Assembly: GCF_022601685.1 (NCBI RefSeq)
Contig: NZ_JAKUML010000002.1
Coordinates: 62,001 to 126,000 of the forward strand
Length of the DNA: 64,000 nt
Source: Acinetobacter sedimenti
GTDB lineage: Bacteria; Pseudomonadota; Gammaproteobacteria; Pseudomonadales; Moraxellaceae
Reading direction: 5' to 3'
The notes under the pieces are model-generated. The model was not told where the DNA came from, searched no databases, and worked only from the letters and a program-made list of their open reading frames with translations. The translations under genes were made by a program, and so were the position numbers. Shown here one piece after another: positions 7,846 through 17,697 of this stretch; position 1 is the first letter of the stretch; each line of letters begins with the position of its first letter.

Positions 7846-10800
7846 CTATGCCGTAATCAATTTAAGATGGTTTAGCATCGGTTTATATAAGCGCACCGCA
7901 TACTGCTCGGTATGTAGATTGAGCAGTTTTGCCGCCTCATCAGGTGCAATCACCAATGCCCAATCAGGTGACAACGATGAGCCTTGATCGCTATAAGCAT
8001 TTTCAAAATCAGCGTGATAATAGTTTTGTCCTAACCAGCGTTTTTCGATGTCTTTAAACTTAGCCACATATTCCACGCCGTCATCATCAATTTCAAATTT
8101 CAACTGCTTGTCACCAACTTGGGCAAAGATCGCAGGTGGTAAGGTAAAGGCTTGATGTTGTTGCAAAGTCCAAACTTCACGCCAATCTTGTATATATTTC
8201 TGCGCATTTTCTTGCGTAAGCCCTGAGAAAATTAGCGTCAGATTTTTAAATAACGAAACGCGCTGCAAATCATCAGATTGATCGGCATAGGCACGCCATA
8301 ATAAATATTGCAACCAATTCGACAGCGCACGTGCACCATGACAACTTGACGCAGTCAGACTAACCCAATTCGTGGGGGACTCATCACTTGGAATTTGGAT
8401 ATTGAGTTGTAGTTGTTCGTCCAGACGCATAGTTTTAGTGGTTAATGGCGTGACTTGTCCACCAAAATCACTAAGCCGTTCCAGCACTTGATCAAGTTCA
8501 CTCTGCGCCTGTTGCCATGTAGCATTTTGCATTTTGCCAATCGGCATTTTGTCTTGTAATAACAATAAATCGTTGAATTCTGTCGATAAAACTGCATCAC
8601 TCTCTAGTGTGTTATTTTCTAAAAAGCATTGCTGTAAATAATCTCGCACTGCATATTTTTGCAAACCGCCCAATTGTAATGGCTCAAAACTTTCAAAAGC
8701 GTCTAGACTACCGACATTGGCAATGCCTGCATGACGCAAGAAATGTTGCGCAGGATGTGACAAGTCTTTGATCCACTGCGAGGAATCCATGATTTGTACG
8801 TCTTGGCTTGATTCGACAGGTGGCTGATCTAACCAAAAGAATTGCGTATCAGATGGCTGTTGTATCTGCTGTGCAACTTGCCACCATTGCGAGCGATAAC
8901 GCTGAACTTTTGCATCGGTAAAACCTTTTGGATCAAAGGGTTGTAATGGATGGACTCTATAGATCGAAGATAAATGCCGTGGAATCGACAAGCCTGATTC
9001 ATCAATGAATTGATTTAAGTTTTTGTCCACTTTTTTAACAATCAGGTCAAGATGTTGCACCAATTCCTGTACGATACTCGACGGATCACGTACCTCGGCA
9101 TCTTGCACATCAAAGCCATTATAAAACAGCCAAAATTGATCTTGCGCCTGCAACAAGGCATCCAAAAATGCGCCTTGATCATCCTCAAGCCGTGAACGAT
9201 CACCGAGCTCCGCTTGCAAAAGTTCCATCAAATCAAACGGAATATGTGCATCACGATTTGGAAAGGTGCCCGTATCCATATTCAGACACACCACGAGCTG
9301 ATATGGCAATGGACGAAGCTGTCCAATCTGCGCAAAGGTAATATGCCCTGTTGGCTCAGTTTGCGACACCTTGTGCGAGAGCGTCGATTCTATTTCATCG
9401 AGTACAAAAGACAGTGGCAACCGCACCGACTGCGAATCCGTGACTTCAATAATGCGCTTAAACTGATGCAAGGCATCTTGCACATAACGCCAACCTGTAC
9501 AGATTTCAAAATCAGCAATATCGGTATCTAATAATGCGACTGATTCTGCCAAAGTCTGTTGTTGATCAATGGCTTGTGGTGTCAGCCAATCACGATGGCT
9601 ATCTAAATCATGATGGATTTCAATGAGTTTGCCGATCAATTCAAAATCAGCGGTTTGCACGGATTCTAAACTTAAAATTTCATTAAATAACGCATGTTCA
9701 GGCATGGCAATCGCCAATGCCAGTCGATCTAGCGCATAACGGAAACTAAAGCGAAAATCTTGATCATGTGGCGCAAGACTTTGTGCAAGATGCGCTTGAT
9801 CAAAACCACGTTTAAATCCTGCCAATTCAAGCAGTTCCAACATGCGTTGGGTTTGTTCAAAGGTCAGGGAAAAGCGTTGTAAAGTCGCAGGCAAACTCAA
9901 CCAATCGGCAAAATATTCTAGGCTAAAACGCTGATGCAACAGTTTGTAGCGCAAGGTGATCGATTGCCACAGTTGCAACGCATCTTGAATCGGCACACCT
10001 GCGATTTTTACTGGAAGCATCGGCGCAGGAATTAAAGCATCATTTTTAACTGCTGAATTGACGGATAAATTGGCGTAATGCGTTGAATGAAATACGGTGC
10101 GAATTTGCGTTTCGATTTCAGATAGATTTGGCACCAGCACCACAATATCACTCGGCTGACGCTTCTGCGCTGAATCGGCACTGAGCCACTGTGTCAGTTG
10201 ATCTTTTAGCACTTCGAGCTGACGCATGGTCGAATGACAGACGTGTATCTGAATCGAAAGATCATCCTCTGCCAAAGCATAACTATCTGCCACAGGTTCA
10301 CTTAAATGCAGGATATCGGATTGAATTTTCGAGAGTAAATGCTGTGGTTTAATCTCGACAAAGTGATCTTGCCAATCACCCTCTTCACCGCCTGCAAGCT
10401 GACTGAGCAATGCACCAATATCACGGGCTTGCTTGCCGAGCCTGGTCAGTAGCGGATGACGAGATTCATAATACACCGCAGCATCAGGATATTTCAGCTC
10501 ATATTTGGCTTTCCAGTACGGATCGACGCTGTCCGCCCAATACTCTTGCGACGGCGCATAATGATAAATTTTAATGTGTGTGTACTGCGCCAATCGCCTT
10601 AAAAAATTCAGTTGTGACGGAGGCAACTCCAACAAGGTAAAAATATAAATTTGCGCTGGTAAACGGCGAATGGCTTGCTCGGCAAATTCTCCTGTCAACG
10701 TCTGCCAAAATGCCTGATCAATGCTTTCAATCTGCTGAAAATCTTCAGCAAACTCCTCATGCCAAATAAAGCGTTGCCACTGTTCCAATTGCTGTGCTTG

Positions 10801-11502
10801 TTGGATTTGATAATTGACCGCTTCAGGTTGGGCGTGTTCAGAACTTTTCTGTCCTGTTTTTTCAGGATTTCGCAACCATTTCTGTACCAGAATTTCTTGA
10901 TCATTTCCCCAACGATATAGCCAATTTTGTCGACAACGGCATTGCACCGCACCCGATTTACTCAAGCCGTATGTCTGCTCGCAGTTTTGTACGCACTGAC
11001 CACGATAGACGATGTAATTGGCAAATAAACGTGAAGTCTGATCGGCAATCCAATACAGTAGATTTTGTTGTTTTAAACTGCGTTGCAAAGCATTTTCGAT
11101 GGCATCACTGTGTTGTCGTACACGTTGGAATAATCCGTATAAAGCATGACTTGCAGTAATCGCTTTTTCATCTAAACCCTTTGAAAAATATTTATTGAGA
11201 AATAGATAAATACGCCACTTCATATTCAGCATTTGCGGTGCTTTTAAAACTGGTTCTTGCCCGAGTACCGCTTGATAGAGTTGCCATTGTAGAGTGCGTA
11301 GTTGTTGGAACTCAATATTGGCGCTAATGCCTTGTTGCTCGGCAAGTTGTTGTTGCAACCATTGCCCAATACCATGATTTGGCACCACGATTTGCGTGCT
11401 TTGCAAAAGACTTTGTGCAGAAGTTTTCGGCTGAAACGCATCCTGCATCAAAGCGTGGAGTAACACCTCAGGTCGCTGACTTTGCAGAATATCAATGCCC
11501 AT
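7846..11502 (-). CDS. recC: Exodeoxyribonuclease V subunit gamma (RecC)
   Basis: RecC is the non-catalytic scaffold of RecBCD that splits the duplex and scans for Chi. The 1218-residue product shows the RecC N-terminal hallmark VVPNHGIGQWLQQQLAEQ and the conserved GHITFAQIGQLRPLPYQLV region that forms part of the inactive helicase fold. The ATG at 11502 (MGIDILQSQRPEVLL) is in the expected place although its ribosome site is weak (AGGA about 15 bases upstream). It is the first gene of recC-recB-recD. There is no ptrA between recC and recB, unlike E. coli. Confidence 0.95.
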   Translation of the reverse strand: MGIDILQSQRPEVLLHALMQDAFQPKTSAQSLLQSTQIVVPNHGIGQWLQQQLAEQQGISANIEFQQLRTLQWQLYQAVLGQEPVLKAPQMLNMKWRIYLFLNKYFSKGLDEKAITASHALYGLFQRVRQHSDAIENALQRSLKQQNLLYWIADQTSRLFANYIVYRGQCVQNCEQTYGLSKSGAVQCRCRQNWLYRWGNDQEILVQKWLRNPEKTGQKSSEHAQPEAVNYQIQQAQQLEQWQRFIWHEEFAEDFQQIESIDQAFWQTLTGEFAEQAIRRLPAQIYIFTLLELPPSQLNFLRRLAQYTHIKIYHYAPSQEYWADSVDPYWKAKYELKYPDAAVYYESRHPLLTRLGKQARDIGALLSQLAGGEEGDWQDHFVEIKPQHLLSKIQSDILHLSEPVADSYALAEDDLSIQIHVCHSTMRQLEVLKDQLTQWLSADSAQKRQPSDIVVLVPNLSEIETQIRTVFHSTHYANLSVNSAVKNDALIPAPMLPVKIAGVPIQDALQLWQSITLRYKLLHQRFSLEYFADWLSLPATLQRFSLTFEQTQRMLELLELAGFKRGFDQAHLAQSLAPHDQDFRFSFRYALDRLALAIAMPEHALFNEILSLESVQTADFELIGKLIEIHHDLDSHRDWLTPQAIDQQQTLAESVALLDTDIADFEICTGWRYVQDALHQFKRIIEVTDSQSVRLPLSFVLDEIESTLSHKVSQTEPTGHITFAQIGQLRPLPYQLVVCLNMDTGTFPNRDAHIPFDLMELLQAELGDRSRLEDDQGAFLDALLQAQDQFWLFYNGFDVQDAEVRDPSSIVQELVQHLDLIVKKVDKNLNQFIDESGLSIPRHLSSIYRVHPLQPFDPKGFTDAKVQRYRSQWWQVAQQIQQPSDTQFFWLDQPPVESSQDVQIMDSSQWIKDLSHPAQHFLRHAGIANVGSLDAFESFEPLQLGGLQKYAVRDYLQQCFLENNTLESDAVLSTEFNDLLLLQDKMPIGKMQNATWQQAQSELDQVLERLSDFGGQVTPLTTKTMRLDEQLQLNIQIPSDESPTNWVSLTASSCHGARALSNWLQYLLWRAYADQSDDLQRVSLFKNLTLIFSGLTQENAQKYIQDWREVWTLQQHQAFTLPPAIFAQVGDKQLKFEIDDDGVEYVAKFKDIEKRWLGQNYYHADFENAYSDQGSSLSPDWALVIAPDEAAKLLNLHTEQYAVRLYKPMLNHLKLITA

Positions 11503-11759
11503 CTTTTGCTCTATATGTCCTTTGTTTAATTTGAAAAATGACTTGCTTCATCCTAACCAAATTTACAGCAACTGACCATAAGCCAAGCCTAGAATTCATA
11601 AAATAAACGACGAACTTTGTCGCTGAAATTTTCCATATATTTTCAGCAGATATCGCGTTCAGATACACATTGAAAATGGAGAAACACTACACATTTGCCT
11701 AAAATCATGGCAAAGTAAAAACCATCTAAAAATGTACATTTCGCACAAGGACAGACTTC

Positions 11760-12272
11760 GTGAAAATCAAAAACACGCCGAATGCTATCGACCCAAACCT
11801 TGACCTTGAAAAAGCACGCCAAGACAGCTTAGAACTAATTAATAAGCGTGCTTATGTGTCCGCAGGTGCTGCGATGGTACCGATTCCTTTATTTGATTTG
11901 GTGGTCGATCTCGGTGTGCTGAGTACATTATTGCCCGAGATTAATGCGAAGTTTGGACTTGCGCCTGAACAAGTCAGTGTATATGACCCACGCACGAAAA
12001 AAGTCAATTGGAAAGAACTGCGTAAACGTGGCTTTGAGCTATCGAGCTTTGTGGTGGCACGCACAGCGGTGAAGCAATCCATCAATGGTCTACTTGGAAA
12101 ATTTGTGACCAAACAAGTGACTAAGTTTATTCCGCTTGGTGGTTCATTGGTCGCAGGAACACTTGGCTATTTGATCATGAAAAAGATTGCAGAAACCCAT
12201 ATTGAAGATTGCTATGAAACTGCAAAACGATTGCTAGATGCAAGTAATCGTAAAGTGGTCGGCACGCAGTAA
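11760..12272 (+). CDS. DUF697-like (YcjF-type) membrane-associated protein
   Basis: A 170-residue protein of unknown role. Residues about 30-65 (AGAAMVPIPLFDLVVDLGV and following) and a glycine-rich hydrophobic segment near residues 128-145 (FIPLGGSLVAGTLGYLIM) resemble the DUF697 domain. In other proteins this domain often follows a GTPase domain; here it stands alone. The start is a GTG at 11760 with AAGGA at 11747-11751, 8 bases upstream; no ATG fits better. It is divergent from recC and convergent with pap. The function cannot be inferred from the sequence. Confidence 0.7.
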   Translation: MKIKNTPNAIDPNLDLEKARQDSLELINKRAYVSAGAAMVPIPLFDLVVDLGVLSTLLPEINAKFGLAPEQVSVYDPRTKKVNWKELRKRGFELSSFVVARTAVKQSINGLLGKFVTKQVTKFIPLGGSLVAGTLGYLIMKKIAETHIEDCYETAKRLLDASNRKVVGTQ

Positions 12273-12288
12273 ATATACCCACAGCCCA

Positions 12289-12480
12289 ACATAAGATGAG
12301 TAAAAATCATTAGATACGTGTAGGGCGTCAGTCGCACTGTTCGAGGTCAGAACAACTTCTGTAAAGTGACGTTTTTCAAGGCATTGAATTGATTTTGAAA
12401 TATGACCGAGTTTGCGACTGACAAATGGTTTTGCCTACTTTTCCCGAAAGAAAAGTAGGTCGAACCGAAGGTTGATCTGT
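12289..12480 (+). repeat. Dispersed intergenic repeat, copy 1 (about 190 bp)
   Basis: This is an inverted copy of 50941-51134. The two share, in order, ATAAGATGAGTAAAAAT, GCGTCAGTCGCA, TGACGTTTTTCAAGG, TATGACCGAGTTTGCG, CTGACAAATGGTTTTGC, CTTTTCCCGAAAGAAAAGT and TCGAACCGAAGGTT. The element begins about 16 bases past the stop of the DUF697-like gene and fills the gap to the convergent pap gene. A short minus-strand open frame across it is not called a gene because it lies within the repeat. Confidence 0.85.
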
Positions 12481-12561
12481 CCATATGACCATAAGCGGTA
12501 CGACTCCGAGTAAGACTTCCTATTTTCAACCATATAAAGCCAAGATTTTGTCAAACTTACG

Positions 12562-14073
12562 TTATTTAGAAGCTTTTAATCGCTCTAAAATATGCTCAAG
12601 TACCGCAATCCGTGCGCTATTTTTATCATTGGTCGCCACGATATGCCACGGCGCGCAGTCAGTTGAAGTGTGTTCAAACATATCCGCCGCCGCTTGCAAA
12701 TACTCATCCCATTTTTCCCGATTGCGCCAATCCTCATCGGTGATTTTAAAGCGCTTGTGTGGCGTCACTTCACGGGCTTTAAAGCGTTTTTCCTGCTCGT
12801 CTTTGTCGATCGCCAGCCAAAACTTAATCAGTACGGTTTGGTTGTCCATCAAATCTTGTTCAAAACGATTGATTTCGTCATAAGCACGCTTCCACTCAAA
12901 CGGCTTGGCAAAACCTTCGAGTCGCTCAACCAAGACTCGTCCATACCATGAGCGATCAAAGATGGTAATGTCACCATTTTTAGGTAGTTTCGTCCAAAAC
13001 CGCCACAGGTAAGGACGACGTAATTCGTATTTTTCAGGAGCACCGATGGTGTAAATATCATATTCACGTGGATCAAGTTTTTTGATGATGCGCTTGATCG
13101 CACCGCCCTTGCCTGCTGCATCCATGCCTTCAAAAACGATCACCACATTGCGCTCATCTTGACGCATGGCTTTGGCGACTTTTTTACTTAGTGCTTTGAG
13201 CTGATCTTTATAGTCATCTTCAGCGAGCACTTCATCGTCAAATTGGGTCAGTGTTTCTGGAATTTTTGATTTTTTCCAAGGTCCTGTGATGGCATCAGGG
13301 GTAATTTCAGATAAGGGTTGCTTTAATGCAGAGAGTACGACTTGGGCAAATTGTTGATCACGCCGTTCTTCATCTTCACCATCAATACAAATCCAATCGT
13401 CGGTGAAATGTGAACGCAACTTTTGCAAGGTGTCATATTGCTTTTGACTACGCCAATCTAAACCGTGCAGTTGTTGCCATTTTTGTACGCTTGGATCAAG
13501 TTTGTCTAAGCGTTTTTGCAAAGCTTTCCAAGACAGATCAAACCAAATCTTGACCACATGCACGTGATTGGCTTGTAAGTCGAGCTCAAATTCACGCATG
13601 TTTTGTACATAATCTTTGAATTGTTCGGTATTGATCGGCTCGGATACGTGCATAGCAGTCGCCAACAGATCACTATACCAATTGCCAAATAGCAACTTCA
13701 TCTGACCCTCGGCAGGAATAAAACCTGCATAAGGTTGCCAAAAGGGTTGCGATTGCGTCAATGGATGAGGTACTTCGGCTTTCACCATCAGATAGCGTGG
13801 ATCAACCCATTCACGAAGCTGTTGCACAGCTTCTCCTTTACCCGCAAGCTCAATACCGCTGATGAGAATCAAGACACTTTTGCCTTTGATACTGCCTCGC
13901 CCTTCTCGAAGCTGAAACTGTGCTTCGATCAAATCTGCGGAGAGTTCATCTTCATCACGGATTGCTAATTTTCCCAATTGCTCGGCGCTTAGACACGGCA
14001 TCAACTGTGGCAAGTTTTCTGCGATTTCCCCTTGCCCTGCCTGATCAGCTTGCTTATTTTTTGACGTTGACAT
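12562..14073 (-). CDS. pap: Polyphosphate:AMP phosphotransferase (two-domain PPK2 class II)
   Basis: This enzyme uses polyphosphate to phosphorylate AMP to ADP, recovering energy from stored polyphosphate. The 503-residue protein consists of two fused PPK2 domains. The first, about residues 40-260, has a degenerate P-loop (GIELAGKGEAVQQL). The second, about 270-500, has a canonical one (FEGMDAAGKGGAIKRI) and the Walker B/lid motif DRSWYGRVLVERLEGF, so the C-terminal half is the likely catalytic domain. The type enzyme was described from Acinetobacter johnsonii. GGAG at 14084-14087, 10 bases upstream, supports the start. Confidence 0.9.
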   Translation of the reverse strand: MSTSKNKQADQAGQGEIAENLPQLMPCLSAEQLGKLAIRDEDELSADLIEAQFQLREGRGSIKGKSVLILISGIELAGKGEAVQQLREWVDPRYLMVKAEVPHPLTQSQPFWQPYAGFIPAEGQMKLLFGNWYSDLLATAMHVSEPINTEQFKDYVQNMREFELDLQANHVHVVKIWFDLSWKALQKRLDKLDPSVQKWQQLHGLDWRSQKQYDTLQKLRSHFTDDWICIDGEDEERRDQQFAQVVLSALKQPLSEITPDAITGPWKKSKIPETLTQFDDEVLAEDDYKDQLKALSKKVAKAMRQDERNVVIVFEGMDAAGKGGAIKRIIKKLDPREYDIYTIGAPEKYELRRPYLWRFWTKLPKNGDITIFDRSWYGRVLVERLEGFAKPFEWKRAYDEINRFEQDLMDNQTVLIKFWLAIDKDEQEKRFKAREVTPHKRFKITDEDWRNREKWDEYLQAAADMFEHTSTDCAPWHIVATNDKNSARIAVLEHILERLKASK

Positions 14074-14206
14074 GCTGTATTTACTCCGAATCTAAACCCT
14101 TGTAAAAATCATCAAAGGACTGGGAAAATATTTGCGCTAAAATTACACTATTGAAATCCCACCACTTTCTTTTATACTCTTTTCAGCCACATGTCATGTT
14201 AAAAAT

Positions 14207-14968
14207 ATGTTAAAAACTGAACAACTTGCACACTATCTAAAGCAATATAAACAGCTCAGATTTCACCGCTCGCCAAAATTAAAATCATTAACATGGCAGG
14301 TTGCCCAGTGGCAAAAGCAGCGTATGCAAAACGTGCATGGCAATTTATTTCAAAATGCGTCTTATCAAGAGCTTGCCGATTTTTTCCAAAGCGAATTGTA
14401 CAACTTCGATGCCTTAGATGAACTTGCAGGGCAACTTTCACTTATGCTGAAACAAAAGGTGAAACTTGATCGCTGGCTACCCAATGAAATTTTAGAATCT
14501 CTCGTCGAAGCGATGCAATTGGCTTTACTCACCATCAAACTCGATCAGCAACTTGCGATACATTTGATTCGCCAAAAACGTGAACTCAACGATGAAAATC
14601 TCATTCTCATCTCGCTCGAAGTCAATCAAAAAGCAAATCGCTTACGTCAGCTCAAACTCTTTCAAAGTGTCAGTCACCAACTCTCACGGCATGCACAATC
14701 GTTATTGCTTCGTACTTCGCTAAAACTGGCAAAATCCAAACTCAAAGAGCGTGGCTTTGCACCGATGTACCAGTATCTCGATCATGGTTTTCGAGTGATG
14801 AGAAGTAATCGCCAAACCAAAGATTTTTTTATTCATTATGCACAACAAGAACAATGCTTTTTAGATTATTTGGTCAATGTCAAACCAACTGACCTCAATG
14901 TATATTATGATGCTGCATCTCAGCAAATATGCCGTAAGCACATCGAATCTTCCGCACAGCCGCTTTAA
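14207..14968 (+). CDS. FFLEELY-motif-like protein, paralogue 1
   Basis: A 253-residue, mainly helical, soluble-looking protein without a signal peptide. Around residue 62 it has ADFFQSELYNF, resembling the FF-x-x-ELY motif after which a family seen in Acinetobacter is named. It is a divergent tandem paralogue of the next gene: both share the motif, the W-Q-K-x-R-M-Q segment near residues 35-40, a central helical part and an ending built around YxxxDxGFxxM. Function is unknown. It is divergent from pap. Assignment to the named family is from memory of the motif. Confidence 0.7.
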   Translation: MLKTEQLAHYLKQYKQLRFHRSPKLKSLTWQVAQWQKQRMQNVHGNLFQNASYQELADFFQSELYNFDALDELAGQLSLMLKQKVKLDRWLPNEILESLVEAMQLALLTIKLDQQLAIHLIRQKRELNDENLILISLEVNQKANRLRQLKLFQSVSHQLSRHAQSLLLRTSLKLAKSKLKERGFAPMYQYLDHGFRVMRSNRQTKDFFIHYAQQEQCFLDYLVNVKPTDLNVYYDAASQQICRKHIESSAQPL

Positions 14969-14999
14969 ACTTTTTTTATTCTTTTTTTTTGAGGTTTTT

Positions 15000-15707
15000 A
15001 TGTCTAAGTTTGACTTTTTACTACAACAACTTACCGATTATCAAAACCTACAAAGCCACCAAGATCAAACTTTAGCGTCGAAATTATTACAAGTCCAAAT
15101 ATGGCAAAAAGCACGCATGCAACACACACATGCTTATTTTTTTGCAATACCTGAACATCAGCCAATGGCTCATTATTTTCTCAATCGTTTGTATGGTGCA
15201 GATGACTTCAATGAGTTAGCACGTCAAATTGACCGTTTTATTCGCAACTCACACACTGTAGAAAAAATTATCCCTAAATCTGCCTTACAAACAGGTGATG
15301 CAGGCGTTGAACTTGCAATTTTGGCGATTCAGCTTGATGAACAAGTGGCGAAGTATTTATTGGAAAATTATCCTATCGACACCCCACTCAATGATGAAAT
15401 GATGCGCCGTGCCTATCTCGCAGTCGATCAGTACGCACCTCGCTTACATCAAATGGAGCTATTAGAGCTACTCGGCACGAAACTCGATAAATATGTCCGT
15501 TCAACCATGGTCAAAACAGCATTTAAACTGTCTAAAGGCATTGCTTATCGCTATGAAGCAAATACCATTTATGACTTTATTGATGATGGCTTTAAGGCGA
15601 TGGCACCACTCGGTTCTGCTCAGGATTTCATTGCGACTTTTACTACCAAAGAAAAGCAAATCATTGATGCCGTACATTCAGGACATCCAACGCCATTTCA
15701 GCTTTAA
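15000..15707 (+). CDS. FFLEELY-motif-like protein, paralogue 2
   Basis: A 235-residue tandem paralogue of the preceding gene, starting 31 bases after its stop. The motif appears as AHYFLNRLYGADDFNELA, and DFIDDGFKAM matches the YLDHGFRVM of paralogue 1. The frame is open upstream to 14877, but the ATG at 15000 has GAGG at 14991-14994 and matches the alignment with paralogue 1, so it is preferred. The pair is probably one operon. No catalytic motif is recognisable. Confidence 0.75.
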   Translation: MSKFDFLLQQLTDYQNLQSHQDQTLASKLLQVQIWQKARMQHTHAYFFAIPEHQPMAHYFLNRLYGADDFNELARQIDRFIRNSHTVEKIIPKSALQTGDAGVELAILAIQLDEQVAKYLLENYPIDTPLNDEMMRRAYLAVDQYAPRLHQMELLELLGTKLDKYVRSTMVKTAFKLSKGIAYRYEANTIYDFIDDGFKAMAPLGSAQDFIATFTTKEKQIIDAVHSGHPTPFQL

Positions 15708-15892
15708 TCAAAATATTGAGATACGGTCACAGCGATTGATTTTGTCATGATCGTCGTTTACATCAACAACTTGCTAACAGCGCGTAGATTGCTTGCACAA
15801 ATTTGCAAATATAGGCATGTTGATGGACTTTGATTATGTTATCTTTTCAACATCTATTTATGTCCGTATTAAAAACGCCTGAGGAGTGCGAT

Positions 15893-16840
15893 ATGTCTAG
15901 CGACAATCAAAACAGCGATAGCCATGATAAAAATAATCAGCAAAAGACCAGTCCATTTCTCACTGAAACACTCCCACAAGGCACACCACAAGGTCAGCAA
16001 CAAAGCTTAGAATTACTTGGCGGTGTTGGTGAAAGCAAAGCCAATACAGGCTCAATTCCAAAATACAACCTACCTCGTGGTGCCAATACAGGCAATGTCG
16101 GTGCAACCACGCACTTTGGCTACAAAACTGTCGATAGCACAGAGAAAGAACAAAAAGTCGCAGAAGTTTTTCACTCCGTTGCCAGTAAATATGACTTGAT
16201 GAATGACTTGATGTCTTTTGGTATTCATCGCCTGTGGAAACGTTTTGCCATTCAAATGTCAGGTGTCCGTCGTGGTCAGCATGTGCTCGATATCGCAGGC
16301 GGTACAGGTGACTTAGCAAAAGTCTTTAGCCGTGAAGTCGGTGAAAATGGTCATGTGGTGCTTTCGGATATTAACGAATCCATGCTCAATGTCGGTCGTG
16401 ATCGTTTGCTTGATGCAGGCTGTACCAATGTCGATTTCGTCCTTGCCAATGCCGAAACTTTAGAGCCTTTTGCTGACAATAGTTTTGATCTCCTGACCAT
16501 CAGCTTTGGTCTACGCAACGTGACGGATAAAGATGCAGCACTGGCAGCGATGTACCGTGTACTCAAACCAGGTGGTCGTTTGTTGATTTTAGAATTTTCA
16601 AAACCGATCTTTGAGCCATTATCAAAACTCTATGATCTCTATTCATTTACCGCTTTGCCTGTGATGGGAAAATTGGTCGCCAATGATTCGGAAAGCTATC
16701 GTTATTTGGCAGAGTCGATTCGTATGCACCCAGATCAGCATACTTTAAAACAGATGATGCAAAATGCAGGCTTTGATCAGTGTGATTATCACAATCTGAC
16801 CGGTGGTATAGTGGCAGTACATCGTGGCTTTAAACTATAG
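15893..16840 (+). CDS. ubiE: Ubiquinone/menaquinone biosynthesis C-methyltransferase UbiE
   Basis: UbiE is the SAM-dependent C-methyltransferase of ubiquinone (and menaquinone) synthesis. The class I methyltransferase core has motif [16 protein letters not shown], followed by [11 protein letters not shown] and [15 protein letters not shown], all typical of UbiE. GAGGAG at 15881-15886, 6 bases before the ATG at 15893, decides the start. The 315-residue product carries an extra N-terminal segment of roughly 60 polar, Gln/Asn/Ser-rich residues compared with E. coli UbiE (251). It is the first of ubiE-ubiJ-ubiB. Confidence 0.95.
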   Translation: MSSDNQNSDSHDKNNQQKTSPFLTETLPQGTPQGQQQSLELLGGVGESKANTGSIPKYNLPRGANTGNVGATTHFGYKTVDSTEKEQKVAEVFHSVASKYDLMNDLMSFGIHRLWKRFAIQMSGVRRGQHVLDIAGGTGDLAKVFSREVGENGHVVLSDINESMLNVGRDRLLDAGCTNVDFVLANAETLEPFADNSFDLLTISFGLRNVTDKDAALAAMYRVLKPGGRLLILEFSKPIFEPLSKLYDLYSFTALPVMGKLVANDSESYRYLAESIRMHPDQHTLKQMMQNAGFDQCDYHNLTGGIVAVHRGFKL

Positions 16841-16985
16841 TCAGAGAATTTAAATCCTGCTACAGCGTTAACCTCGCTTGAAGTACTATCTGTAGACCTT
16901 CGCTCGGTTGCCTTGTATCAGAAATTAATTTCATAGACTATATAAATCAACAAGCCATTCCATTCGAAAGGGAAAAAATAAAGAC

Positions 16986-17669
16986 ATGTGGTCAATCCTT
17001 GCGCTCGGTGCATGTGAAAAACTCATCAATGGCATCATCAATAGTGATGCCATCACCCGACTCAAGCTCGATGCGCTACACGGCCAATGTTTGCGTGTGG
17101 TGATCGATCAACCACAGCTCAGCGTCGATACGTTTTTTGATCACGGTAAAATCCGTCTTGAACCGACTGCACTTGGACACGCCGAAAAGCACAGCATATT
17201 TGAACAACGCCCATTTGATCATGCGGAAAAAGTCACGGAAGCCACTGCGACTTTGCATGTGAAAAATGTAGTGGAATTGATCAAACTGATCAGCACCGAT
17301 AGTGATCAACTCGGTACGATTCCGTTGCAGGGCGATTATCACTTGCTCTTTGCTTTAAAAGAAAGCATCGCACAGCTCGATATTGATCTAGCTTCACGCC
17401 TCAGTCCGTGGATTGGTGCAACGGCTGCGCATGAGCTCGGCAAAGTGCAGAATGTGCCGAAGCATCTTGTCAAGACATTGAAAAGCGCTGAGTTTATGTT
17501 TACTGACAGTATTCGAGAAGATTCGGGCGTATTTGCCTCACGTTGGCAGATGGATGATCTACAGCGAGAAACACGTCAGCTCAATCAATCATTAGACCGA
17601 TTAGAAGCCAAAATGGCTGAACTGAATGCAGGGTTTTCAACTAACTCTGAAAATAATCAACCCCATTGA
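16986..17669 (+). CDS. ubiJ: Ubiquinone biosynthesis accessory factor UbiJ
   Basis: A 227-residue protein with an N-terminal SCP2-type lipid-binding domain (about residues 15-115) and a C-terminal predicted coiled coil (about 190-215, QTRQLNQSLDRLEAKMAEL-type heptads). UbiJ is a soluble scaffold and lipid carrier for the Ubi complex. The position between ubiE and ubiB is the same as in E. coli and supports the call. ATG at 16986. Confidence 0.88.
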   Translation: MWSILALGACEKLINGIINSDAITRLKLDALHGQCLRVVIDQPQLSVDTFFDHGKIRLEPTALGHAEKHSIFEQRPFDHAEKVTEATATLHVKNVVELIKLISTDSDQLGTIPLQGDYHLLFALKESIAQLDIDLASRLSPWIGATAAHELGKVQNVPKHLVKTLKSAEFMFTDSIREDSGVFASRWQMDDLQRETRQLNQSLDRLEAKMAELNAGFSTNSENNQPH

Positions 17670-17697
17670 AAAAACATTAGACTAGGATTTGCTCGGT

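Noticed and set aside
12347..12529. Minus-strand open frame over the 190-bp repeat
   Set aside because: It lies within repeat copy 1, has no ribosome site and encodes only low-complexity sequence.
16866..16912. Possible hairpin repeat between ubiE and ubiJ
   Set aside because: The arms (AACCTCGCTTGAAG and CTTCGCTCGGTT) pair only loosely, and I could not find a second copy in the window.
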